A DNA stretch of 64,000 nt from Physcomitrium patens (Eukaryota > Streptophyta > Bryopsida > Funariales > Funariaceae), in NCBI RefSeq assembly GCF_000002425.4, contig NC_037275.1, forward strand, positions 8,702,450-8,766,449, read 5' to 3'. This document shows positions 1 to 9,479 of the stretch, piece by piece (the first letter of the stretch is position 1; each line of letters begins with the position of its first letter). The position numbers and the translations under genes are program-made. The notes under the pieces were generated by a model. That model searched no databases and was not told the origin of the DNA. It worked only from the letters and a program-made list of their open reading frames with translations.

Positions 1-2
1 GG

Positions 3-2138
3 AAGACCCCAAAAACGGTAAGAGATGTCCAATGTTTTTTGGAATTTGCCAACTACTATCGGATCTTCATCAAAGACTTCTCTCGAGTTGCAGCTCCACT
101 TACACGTTTGACTTGTAAAGACAAACTCCAATGGAATCAAGAAGTAGAAGTTGCTTTTGAATCTTTGAAGACAGCATTTGTTTCTGCACCAATCTTGTAT
201 CGTGTTGATTTTTCCAAAGCATTATTTATGGAAACACATGCATTAGACTTTGCTCTGGGTGCAGTTTTGTCACAAATGGGAACAGATGACAAACTTCATC
301 CAGTAGCCTTTTATTCAAGAAAATTCTCAGCAGCAGAAATCAATTATGAGATCTATGACAAAGAACTTCTTACAATTGTGGATTCTTTTCAAGAATGGCA
401 TCATTATCTAGAAAGTACTTCCAGTCGAGTCACCATATATATGGATCACAAAAACCTCAAGTATTTTATGTGATGACGCATATTAAATCATCGTCAAGCT
501 CATTGGAGCATGTCTTTATCAAGATTCGAGTTCATCATTACTTATCGGCCAGGAAAATAACAAGGTTTATCCGATGCCTTGTCTAGACGTTCTTATCTTG
601 CACCAAAAGAAGGAGATGCAGCTTTTGAGCAACAAAGAACGGTTCTCTTGAAGCTGGAGCAATTTCATCTTCGAGCAATAAAATCAACATTGACTGTTGA
701 TTTAACTTTTATCAAGCAAGTCCAGTTAAGTATGTCTTCAGACCCTCTTGTTCATGATATCAAGAATAATTCTTCTAAATCTCATGATCCCTCTAAATTC
801 GAGTTCAAAAACAACCTACTCTATTTCGAAGGATGTCTATATGTTCGAGAAGGAGAAGCACGTTTACGTATACTTCAAGCTCGTCACGACTTTCCAACAG
901 ATGGACATTTTGGATACAATAAGATTTTAGAGCTGATATCTAGGGATTTTTGGTCGCCTCAAATGTAGAAGGCAGTCAAAGATTTTGTACAATCATGTGA
1001 TGTTTGCTCAAGATCAAAAACTCCTTGTCATTGACCTTTTGGACTTCTTTAGCTATTACCCATTCCAGAACAACCATGGTCTTCTGTTTCTATGGACTTC
1101 ATCACAGATCTTTCAATCTCAGGTTCTTATGATTCTATATTTGTGATAGTAGATCGTTTTAACAAGATGGCACATTTTGTACCATATACAAAATCTATCA
1201 TAGGTGAAGAAACAGCTAAGCTTTTTCTTAACAATATCTATCGCTATTATAGATTACCCAAGGATATTATATTAGATAAGGGAACTCAATTTGTATCAAA
1301 ATTTTGGCGAATTCTTTTCAAGATTCTAAAAGTGGATATAAAACTATCTTCGGCATTCCATCCTCAAACTGTTGAACAAACAGAGTGTGTTAATCAAGTT
1401 TTGGAACAATATTTAAGATGTACCATCAACTACCAACAAGATGATTGGATAATTCTTTTGCCATTCGCAAAGTTTGATTACAATAATAAAATACATTCTT
1501 CTACAAAATAAACACCTTTCTTTGCTAATTATGGTTATCATCTACGACTTGATACTTTTGACTTTTCAAAAGTTGATAATCTTGTTGCGAAAGATTTGGC
1601 GACTCATTTGTCAAAGCTACATGCAACGATGAAGGTGTAGTTAAAAGAGGCTCAAGAACAACAAAAGATCAATGCGGATGTCTATTGAAAGGAACAACCA
1701 CCATTTCACTTGGGTGATAAGGTATGGCTACTTCATCGTAATATCAAGATGACTCGTCCTTGTGACAAGTTGGACTATCGAAGGCTAGGACCATTTTCTA
1801 TTTCTGCACAAATCAATCTAGTTGCATATTGTTTACATCTACCGGAGTCAATAAAAATCCATCCAATATTCCACATGTCTCTTCTTGAACCATACAAGAC
1901 AATGGACATACCAAGAAGATGACAAGCTCCACCTCCTCATATAGAAGTGGACAATAATGAAAAGTTTGAAGTAGAAGAAGTCTTAGATTCAAGGCGACGT
2001 CAAAATAAATTAGAATATCTTGTCCATTGGCACGGATATGATATTAGTGAATGCACATGGGAGCTAGTAAAGAATCTTGCAAATGTAGCAAAGGTGGTGG
2101 AGGATTTTAATCAATGACATCCATCAAAATCAAGATAA
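3..2138 (+). pseudogene. pol of copy A: RT thumb, RNase H, integrase, chromodomain
   Basis: Read in one frame (codons starting at 3), this gives in order the RT thumb/RNase H region (FANYYRIFIKDFS, then ALDFALGAVLSQMG and FYSRKFSAAEINYEIYDKEL, about 36-470), the integrase HHCC finger (ARHDF, GHFGYN, SCDVCSRSK, about 880-1015), the catalytic core (MDFITDL, LDKGTQF, QTECVNQVLEQYL, about 1090-1420), the GPF module (RRLGPFSI, about 1780) and a chromodomain (about 1965-2111; EYLVHWHGY). All three acidic integrase residues and the HHCC finger are kept. In-frame stops, for example at 966, 1033 and 1509, break it; most fit C-to-T changes. The frame ends with TAA at 2136-2138. Such a polyprotein copies and inserts the element; the chromodomain normally steers insertion to methylated histone H3. 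Confidence 0.92.
1965..2111 (+). other. Chromodomain at the integrase C-terminus (copy A)
   Basis: The segment runs FEVEEVLDSRRRQ, EYLVHWHGYDISECTWE and ends near KVVEDF. It lines up with HP1-type chromodomains: the aromatic cage residues correspond to the F of FEVEE and the W and Y of HWHGY. All three are present here despite decay elsewhere. This makes the family a chromovirus of the class with a complete cage. Matching segments lie at about 11654-11820 (B), 34452-34615 (C), 43405-43560 (F) and 48866-49030 (G1, minus strand). Confidence 0.85.
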
Positions 2139-2232
2139 AAACCTTCTTTATAAAAGAAACAATGTGTAGGTAAGATAACATTCTACTTTCAATCCTTGTT
2201 TGTAGCTTCTTTGTAGCTGTGACGCTCAAAAG

Positions 2233-2655
2233 ATGGAGAACCAACAACCAGCGGATTTGATTGATGAGCCTTCATTTATTGACCTGCCGGATGAAACATT
2301 ACGATTGTCACAATCTTCGAGACGATACAATCGAGATGAAGATCTTTAAAAACGATATGTTCTTCTTCAAATAGATGATGAGATACAATGCATTTGATAT
2401 CACGACTTGGGAAGGGACTCCCGATGTTTGGTGATTTTACTAGAGGTAGGAACAACTCTTGATGGTATTCCAAATATTCTATTCGAAGGAAGTTATAAAG
2501 GCCTCAACAATGATCAAATAACTGGGTGATCTTTCCGCCCTGGTATGGGATACTACCAATGGTTGAAAGGCCCTAACAATCATCTTCGAAGAGAACAAAG
2601 ATCAGACTATGTGGCGAATACAATTCGTCGCATCATAGATTTCTTCAACATATGA
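2233..2655 (+). pseudogene. Extra ORF downstream of pol (copy A), unknown function
   Basis: ATG at 2233 opens a frame of 141 codons including its stop (TGA 2653-2655), 94 nt after the pol stop and just before the 3' LTR. It starts MENQQPADLIDEPSFIDL and ends REQRSDYVANTIRRIIDFF-N-I. Three internal stops (TAA after DEDL, TGA after IQCI, TGA after DQITG) break it. At the second, copy B reads TGG, so the ancestor had Trp there. The same frame, start context and 423-nt length recur in B, C and G1. I see no signal peptide, membrane segment or known motif, and do not recognise the family. It is charged and hydrophilic towards the C-terminus. Confidence 0.75.
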
Positions 2656-2682
2656 TGACCGCTCCTCATAGAACTCGTCCCT

Positions 2683-2693
2683 AGAAGGGAGGG
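2683..2693 (+). other. Polypurine tract of copy A
   Basis: AGAAGGGAGGG lies three bases before the 3' LTR start (TGTCACG at 2697). It is the expected plus-strand primer site of an LTR element. Equivalent tracts precede the 3' LTRs of C (35182-35192) and F (44079-44090). Confidence 0.75.
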
Positions 2694-2696
2694 TAA

Positions 2697-3247
2697 TGTC
2701 ACGATTATATTCATAATTACATATACAAATATGTAGAAGTAAGTAAAAGTAGGTAAAAGTAAGTTAATTCTATAGTATTTGATATGGAAGGTTCCTAAAA
2801 GCTTTATAGACACTGTTTTGACTTCATAGGTGTCTTTAATTGACTTTTTGGATTAGAAACGTAGTCAACAAGTTGGCCATGTGCCACACATGTTGTTAGC
2901 TTGAAGATCAAGCTAACTATGTGGCCCACACATAGAAAAACTTGCCTTGTAAGTCAAGACATGTGTCCTATAAAGTCAACACATATTGGAGATCCTATAG
3001 AACGTCGCCATGTAGCCACTAGTTAGATAATATATATAAAGACAAGAGTGAAGCCTTCTTCACTCTTGTCAATTCTTTTCTTGCTTCTAGTCTAGTTTCA
3101 AGGGTCTCTAGTTTTCTTGTCTTTTGGCAATAGCCATTCCAGTTTCTCTTTCAATATACATACTTGTTTATTTATATTTTGTTACCTTTCTTTGAGCGAA
3201 GGCTCACTTGTCTGAATTTCTTTTTCATCGAGTTCTTGTCCTTGGCA
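2697..3247 (+). repeat. 3' LTR of copy A
   Basis: About 551 bp, from TGTCACG to CTTGGCA. It is homologous to the LTRs of B, C, E, F and G and carries the shared landmarks: the AGTCAACAAGTTGGCCA region, a TATA box near 3031, the short palindrome at 3041-3070, and the CTTGTCTTTTGGCAATAGCC block. The TG...CA ends were fixed using copy C, whose 5-bp target duplication defines the termini. Confidence 0.9.
3031..3073 (+). promoter_or_regulatory. LTR core promoter: TATA box, palindrome and predicted transcript start
   Basis: TATATATAAA (3031-3040) is followed by a perfect 13-bp inverted repeat with a 4-base loop: GACAAGAGTGAAG (3041-3053) and CTTCACTCTTGTC (3058-3070). CACTCTTGTCAAT (3061-3073) begins 30 bases after the first T of the TATA box, where transcription would be expected to start. 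That 13-mer is exactly complementary to ATTGACAAGAGTG, which lies next to the 5' LTR in copy F (38871-38883). The TATA and start assignment is from spacing only. Confidence 0.6.
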
Positions 3248-3572
3248 CAATGTTTCCTACTTGGTTCACTAATCTAGCTCTAATTCTAAAAACCTCTATA
3301 ACTTCTCAAACATAGTTCCAACTATCTATTCCTATGTGTCAATAATACAAATATCTTATCTATACCCTATTACAAAATGTCTCATTGAAATCAATACTAG
3401 TAACTTGTGAATAGCCTTTGGCAACTAATCTTATGTTATATCTCACAACTATGTCCATTATATCTCTTTTGGTCCTAAATACACACTTATAACTAATTGA
3501 AGATTGATTTGATAGAAGTTTAATCAATTTTTATAAATTATTATCTATAAGTGATTTGTATCTTTTTTTCAT

Positions 3573-3629
<57 letters not shown>

Positions 3630-5191
3630 CATAGCATTTGTAGACTTCATTGTATCACAAAAATTTAATAGAATCCTAAAAAATACAACATTACCATGTC
3701 TTCATTTACTTGAAGAAAGATGTGATTCTTTTGTCAATTATTATGTGGTCTTTTTTCTTTTAAAAGATATCTCCTTTTATTTGAAGAAGATTTATCTTAT
3801 TGCATTTCATACTCTCATCTAAGCTTCTTCTTTCTTAAAACTTGTCTTTTCTCACTCAAAGGTTGGTACTCCTCATCATTATTATCATCATCTTCAATAT
3901 CTTTATTATTGGTCTTAGAAATTGTAGAGGCCTTTTTTTTCATCTTTTTATCTCTTCATCTTCATTCATACTTCTACCATCTTCATTATTTTTATATAAT
4001 TCTTTTTTTTCTGAATTTAAAGATGTATTTACATACATACCATTATTCCTACTTATACACATCTCTAAGTACTTAAAAATACTCTTATGCTCTAAAAATT
4101 CAACATCACGACTTTTAATGATCTTCTTAGTATCTAAATACATAAGCTTATATGCCTTGGTACCTTCATAATATCCACCAAATATAAATTTTGTACCTTT
4201 TGCATCAAATTTGAACCTCATGCAATTTGGTATGTTTGTATAAATAATGCATCTAAAAGTCCTCATGTATAAAACATAAGGTTTCATCCTACTCTATGTT
4301 TTTTTTTGAATCATTAATGTGAGTAAACTTGTAGGACATCTATTCCTTCTATACACTACACTCATCATGGTTTTTGCTCAAAATTCATGCTCAAGATGTT
4401 GAGCATGTAGCATATTCCTTACCATCTTTACAATAATTTTATTTATTCTTTTAACAATTCTATTTTGTTGTAGAGTGTAAGGAGACGAAGTTTGTCTTAT
4501 AATACCTTAAATATTTAAGAAATCATCAAAATTCTTTGATAAGTACTCACTTCCATTATTTATATGGAATATCTTGCTCTTGTGCTCACATTGCTTTTTT
4601 ACAAGTGCCTTAAACTCCTTAAATCTTAAAAATCACTCATTCTTGGATTTGAAGATAAAAATCTATATCTTTCTTGAAAAATCATCAATAAATGTAACAA
4701 AGTATGTTGTTCTTCTAATTGATAGAGTCTTCATTGGTTCAAAAATATCCAAATGCACAATCTCCAACAACTCGCTTGCATGAGTTGCAACTCTACTTGA
4801 AAATAAAGCCCTTTATTATTTGCCTTAGATACAACCTTCACAAGTAAGAGACATGGCATTATTGTATGATTATCCAAGATCCAAGCCACTTACCATGGAT
4901 TGGAGTTTCTTTATATTTAAGACATTCAAATAACCAAGGCATTAATGTTAAATGCCAAATTTGTCTTAATCATGTAAAAACTTAGTAAATACAACCACTT
5001 CAATTCCATTCACTTTCTTACACTTGATGAAGTAGAGGTTGATATCTCTAAAGCCTTTTACAACCTCATCTCTATCCAATATCTTTGTAAAGTACCTATT
5101 CTTATCAAATTATATCTTACCATCATGTAAAACTAGTTTATTCACCAAAAAAAAGTTTTTCTTGATCTTGGATATATTATTACAAACATAT
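3248..5191 (-). pseudogene. Copia pol remnant: integrase and start of RT
   Basis: Reading leftwards, the minus strand gives the pre-integrase segment (FFLVNKLVLHDGKI), the integrase core ([16 protein letters not shown], then NNGSEYLSKNFDDF and SSPYTLQQNRIVKRIN), and the integrase tail (LRTF-like RTFRCIIYTNIPNCM, then KGTKFIFGGYYEGTKAYKL; about 4287-3940). Next comes a degenerate linker and the RT start (RLVAKGYSQVTSIDFNETF, about 3440-3390). It is broken by many stops and by a 51-base T run. Copia pol would carry out integration and reverse transcription; this copy cannot be functional. Confidence 0.87.
3575..3625. repeat. Run of 51 T (poly-A on the copia strand)
   Basis: An uninterrupted homopolymer lies in the linker between copia integrase and RT. 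It codes for the Phe-rich start of a spurious plus-strand ORF. It could be replication slippage, the tail of a retro-inserted fragment, or partly an assembly artefact. Confidence 0.95.
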
Positions 5192-6911
5192 TATCATGGA
5201 TATACATACTTATTTTAGTAATTACTTATATGATAATATTTAGTGCTATCATATTATGACACAACTATATGGTAAAAATATAATCAAAAATAAAATTATT
5301 AATTAATATCTAATCATCTTGGTTCAATAATAATTCAAGATATTTAAATATGGCTTTTATAAATGCTTCTTAGTTTATTTTTTTATCTTAATAGCTATGA
5401 AATTAAAAGTTGGTTAATAATTTTACCTTTTAAGACATAGAAATTCTTTTATTACTTTAAAAAGGTCATAAATTAGTAAAATTAGATTAGAAGAAATAAA
5501 TAATTAGTATGGTTGATACTAGGATTAAATTGAAAATAAGATTGAGCTAAAAAAATCCCTAAAATAATTTAAATTGATGCCTAAGGATCAACCATTTGTG
5601 AGATAGGAATGAAATCAGATCTCTAGCTACTAAAATGATTGCCTAGGACAAAGTAGGGGAGCATTTGAAGTTTGGCAATTAGAATTTTTGAGCTAGGTTT
5701 AAGATAATTTTCAAAGTATAAGGCTTGTTTTTAAAGGGTTTAGAATGACTTTGCAATTGTTGTTCAAAATCAAGGTTTTTATCAATGATTTGGAATTTAT
5801 GTAATAGAATCAAGGCTAATATACTTAATTAGTTTATATAATTAGTTTTACATCTATCATTTAAAATTTGTTAGTGCTTGGTTGATTGAATGTGCTAATT
5901 GTGTATAAAATTTTATATCAATCTAATAGTATAATTGAGAATTATCTGGGTTTTGATACAAGAGAATATTAAAAGTTGGCAATTTGGGTTGAATAGAATT
6001 TCTATGATATCTAAAGGTCTACAAGTTGGATCAAAGTAAAAGTTGGCATAGTCATAGAAGACTTTAAGATCAAGCTATATACCGATTTTGAATTAAAGTT
6101 AACAATTAAAGAAGAAAAAATCACTACTAGAACATCTACATCAATTTTCAAGTTAGCGGCCAAGTAACATCAATGCAATTTTTGGAATTTTTCTCAAAAT
6201 TTATAAGTTGGATTAGACTGAATTTTTTTTAACATGTAAAAGACTTATAATGGTATTTTTGTAAAAATAAATTACATCAAGTAGACAGTCAAATTAGGAG
6301 TTATAACTCGCCAAAGTTTACTGATTAAGATTAGAATTTGCACAAAAAAATCAAGATTACCAAATTATGAAAGTAATAAGACAATTGGAATTTATATATA
6401 GTTGAAGTTTTTAAGAAGTTTGCTTTTGAATACTTTTTATTGGCTTTAAGTATTTTTGAATTAAAATTTGAATTACATACTCCTTATATGGGCAGAATCT
6501 ATGAGGATTTTTCGGATATTTATTAAACACAACTTCACCTTCCATAACCAAGTGCTTGATGTATTTCCAAACAAGAAAACATGTATTACAATAGTGCTTA
6601 CATAAAAAACTTTTCTTGTAAGTTAAGAGATGTGGCTTGTAAAGCCAATACATATTGGATGTACTATAAAACATTGCTATATAGCTCCTAGGTGTATAAT
6701 ATTTATAGAGGCAAGAATAAAGCTTTTTTCATGCTTATCAATTCCTTTCTTTCTCTAGTCTAAATTCAAGAGTCTTTAGTTTTCTTATCTTTTGGTAATA
6801 GCCATTCTAGTTTCTTTTTAATATATATGTTTTTTTACTTCTATTTTATCATATTTCTTTGAAAAAAGTGTCACTTGGTTATTTGCTTTCATTGAGTTCT
6901 TATTCTTAACA
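5192..6911 (+). repeat. 5' LTR of copy B, split by inserted sequence
   Basis: The LTR start (TATCATGGATATACATACTT) is recognisable at 5192-5236. The second part resumes near 6592 (TGCTTACATAAAAAACTTTT) and runs through the TATA/palindrome region (about 6700-6745) to CTTAACA at 6911. The two parts together are about 185 bp shorter than a complete LTR, so the insertion was accompanied by a deletion. Confidence 0.78.
5237..6591. repeat. Unclassified dispersed repeat, copy 1, inside the LTR of B
   Basis: This AT-rich block of about 1.35 kb separates the two parts of B's 5' LTR. Parts of 5860-6190 resemble 29390-29685 and the sequence after copy C: a stretch like GTGCTAATTGTGTATAAAA, then TCTACAAGTTGGATCAAAGT, and a GCGGCCAAGTAACATC stretch matching AGGCCACCTAACACC at 35745. 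No coding domain, terminal repeat or tail was recognised. It may be a non-autonomous element or part of an LTR of another family. Confidence 0.5.
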
Positions 6912-6912
6912 G

Positions 6913-6925
6913 GTTGATAAGAGTA
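6913..6925 (+). other. Candidate self-primer site of copy B
   Basis: GTTGATAAGAGTA lies one base after the end of the 5' LTR. It matches the family sequence ATTGACAAGAGTG apart from transition-type changes and corresponds to 38871-38883 in F. Confidence 0.5.
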
Positions 6926-7123
6926 TACTTACAATATCAGAGTTTTGTCTTTTTATGATTAAGAGTGGATTACTCTTTTTTCTTGATAAAACATAAACAT
7001 ATTAAAAATTACAGATTACCTTCTTCTAAAATGATATTTTTTTTAGTATTTTCTTTATTTTCAAGTCCTCTCTTCTATTTATCTTGAGCAATATTAGACA
7101 TCTTTTCTTCTTTAAGTAATATT

Positions 7124-8575
7124 ATAGTAGAGCTTCATGAAATAAAGAGTGAAATGGCACAAATATAAGAGCAATTGAGAGTGTTGATACTAGCAATGTA
7201 TTAAATTAATTTACTACCACAAAAAAGCAACAAAAATAGTAGAAAAGAAAGATATAGAGATGATTGGAGCTACTTCAATATTTGTACCAAATCATATTCT
7301 TTTTTTTTTTATAGTAGAACACCTTTCTAGTATTAGAAAACTAAGGGTTATATTGCTTGAGAAGTTTGATGGCATAAGATCTAAATTTCAAGGATTTATC
7401 AATCAAGTAAAAGTTGTGATTGAACTTTAATTTCAAAGCTATCCAACTCTAAGATTTCAAGTTAGATTTATTAGTAAATTTCTTTTAGATTCAACATTAT
7501 TATTATTTATATCTTTTTTTGAATGACAAGATCCAATATTGAATAATTAATAGATTTTTATTTTTACAAAGTTTTGATCTATGTATAAAAAATATGGTAC
7601 AATTTGTATTGCAACCAATAAGATCCATATTTTGAGAAAAATCAAATAATTAGTAACATAATATGCTTCATAGTTTTGACAACTTAGAATTGATATCAAG
7701 TGAGATGATATTATATTTATTAGCCAATTTCTCTACAAATTATAATATGAGGTAAAAAAATTGATACCTAATTTATTTGATTCTCAAATATTGAGTTAGC
7801 AGTGAATATTGTGACAAGGACAAGAACTTCATGAAAATAAATAAACAAAAGAGATTCTCTCAAAGAAATAGAAATAGAAAAGTATATATATTAAAAAAAA
7901 AATTAGAATAGCTATTATGAAAAGATAAAGAAACTAGAGACTCTTGAAACTAGATTAGAAACAAGAAATGAGTTGAGAAGAATAAAGAAGGCTTCATTCT
8001 TATCTTTATATATACTATCTATCTAAAATCTATGTGGAAACATTTTATAAGATCTCTAAAAACACATTGACTTTGCATAATACATAACTTAACTTGGAAG
8101 GCAAGTTTTTTATATAGATACTATATAGCTAGTTTTTTCTGTAAGCTACCAATACATGTGGCATGTGGTTAGCTTGTTTACCAAATTTCTAACCTATCAA
8201 TCAACTACAAATACATCTAAAGTCAAAAAATTTTCTAAAAGATATTATAAAATTAATCTACTTTTGTCTACTTTTACCTACTTCTATCTATTCATATTAT
8301 CTAGGTAATAGTTATAATAGATATATATCCGTAACACTTTATTGTGAAGTATGGCGATTGATTTTTTAGATTTCAATCTAAGAGTCATATAACTACGCCT
8401 CAATAATACTATAATTCAATAGCAACACCAATGTCTCCTCAAAACATACATTTAGAAAGATTATGCTTGTATTGTAGAGAACCTAGGCACATCATTCAAT
8501 ATTATCTAAAGAAGTGACGCAACCACAAAATAAAGAATACAACTATCAAAAAAGTTAGTATGTTTAAAAAAAAGT
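7124..8575 (+). pseudogene. gag of copy B, interrupted by a solo LTR
   Basis: The expected start codon is ATA (7124), from ATG, followed by VELHEIKSEMAQI. The capsid-like part (LRKLRVILLEKFDGIRSKFQ, QVKVVIELQ; about 7340-7440) matches gag of C, E, F and G2. The zinc knuckle is recognisable near 8470-8515 (LYCREPRHIIQYYLKK; the last Cys is lost). A minus-strand LTR (7812-8336) splits the gene. Gag would form the particle shell and bind element RNA. Confidence 0.78.
7812..8336 (-). repeat. Solo LTR of the same family, inserted in gag of B
   Basis: The block runs from TGACAAGGACAAG to CCGTAACA, which reversed is TGTTACGG...CTTGTCA. It has the minus-strand TATA/palindrome region (about 7975-8015) and the family blocks, but no internal sequence on either side. 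The gag text on both sides joins up with that of C and F. TATTG occurs on both sides, offset by three bases on the right, so the target duplication is imperfect. Confidence 0.82.
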
Positions 8576-8589
8576 AATCTAGCTAGAAT

Positions 8590-9437
8590 AGAGATTGTGC
8601 AGATGGAACCTTGTACAACATCTAGTGAAGGTCCTATTTTTTTCCTTAGAACCTAGTCTTGTTTTATAATAAATATTATTTTAAGATCTAAACATCACAA
8701 AGCTTTTGTATTCTTAAATTCAAGAGCCTCAATAAGTTTCTCAGATGAAAAATTTGCTAAAAGATATAGCATATTTTTAATAAAAAAAATTAGATTTATT
8801 CATGTAGAAGTCAGAGATGGTTGTCCATTATCTTTAAGAGATGTTACTCATAAAATGCTTCTTACAGAAGTAACAACTAATGGTTATAGTAATTTTGTAA
8901 TATTTAATATTATTAGATCTTCTTCTAATCTAGTGATTTTAAGATTATTATGATTAAAATAATATAATCTATTTTAAGATTAAATTTCTTGTAATCTTGA
9001 TTTTTTTTAAAATATAACTAAGAGTACAGTTAATTAAGTTGAAAATCATAAGTCTAATGCAACTAAACCAATATTTGTAGGTGCAAGAACTTTCTTACGT
9101 ATTACAAAATAATGATTATCTTGTGTCATTTATGCCACATCTGTTTCTAATGGTAGAAAGACTTCAAGTGGTATCCTAAGCCAATATCAAGATTTTTAAT
9201 ATGTATTTGAAAAGAAGAATGTAAATATTCTTTTAAAATATTGTACCTATGACTACTCAATTGACCTGAAAGAAGGAGCTTAATCACCATTTGGATCAAT
9301 TTATAATTTATCACAAAATAAATTGGCTAATCTCAAGGTGTATATTAAAAAAAATCTAGCTAAGAACTTCATATGCTAGTTAAAATCTCCAGTAAGAGTT
9401 CCAATTTTATTTATAAAGAAAAAAGATGGATTATTAT

Positions 9438-9479
<42 letters not shown>

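Larger units (their letters stand above)
1..3247 (+). mobile_element. Chromovirus copy A (Ty3/gypsy), left part outside window
   Basis: The window opens inside the RT thumb/RNase H part of a Ty3/gypsy pol and continues through integrase, chromodomain, the extra 423-nt ORF, a purine tract and a 3' LTR. It is the least decayed copy of the family here. Its LTR ends (CTTGGCA) directly against Ty1/copia sequence on the other strand, so A was inserted into that copia element. The other terminus lies outside the window, so no target duplication can be checked. Confidence 0.93.

Noticed and set aside
2233-2655. Extra ORF as an envelope gene
   Set aside because: Position would fit, but no signal peptide, membrane segment or cysteine pattern is visible; left as unknown.
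3556-3822. Plus-strand frame with a long Phe run
   Set aside because: It is the translation of the T run within antisense copia sequence; no independent coding signal.
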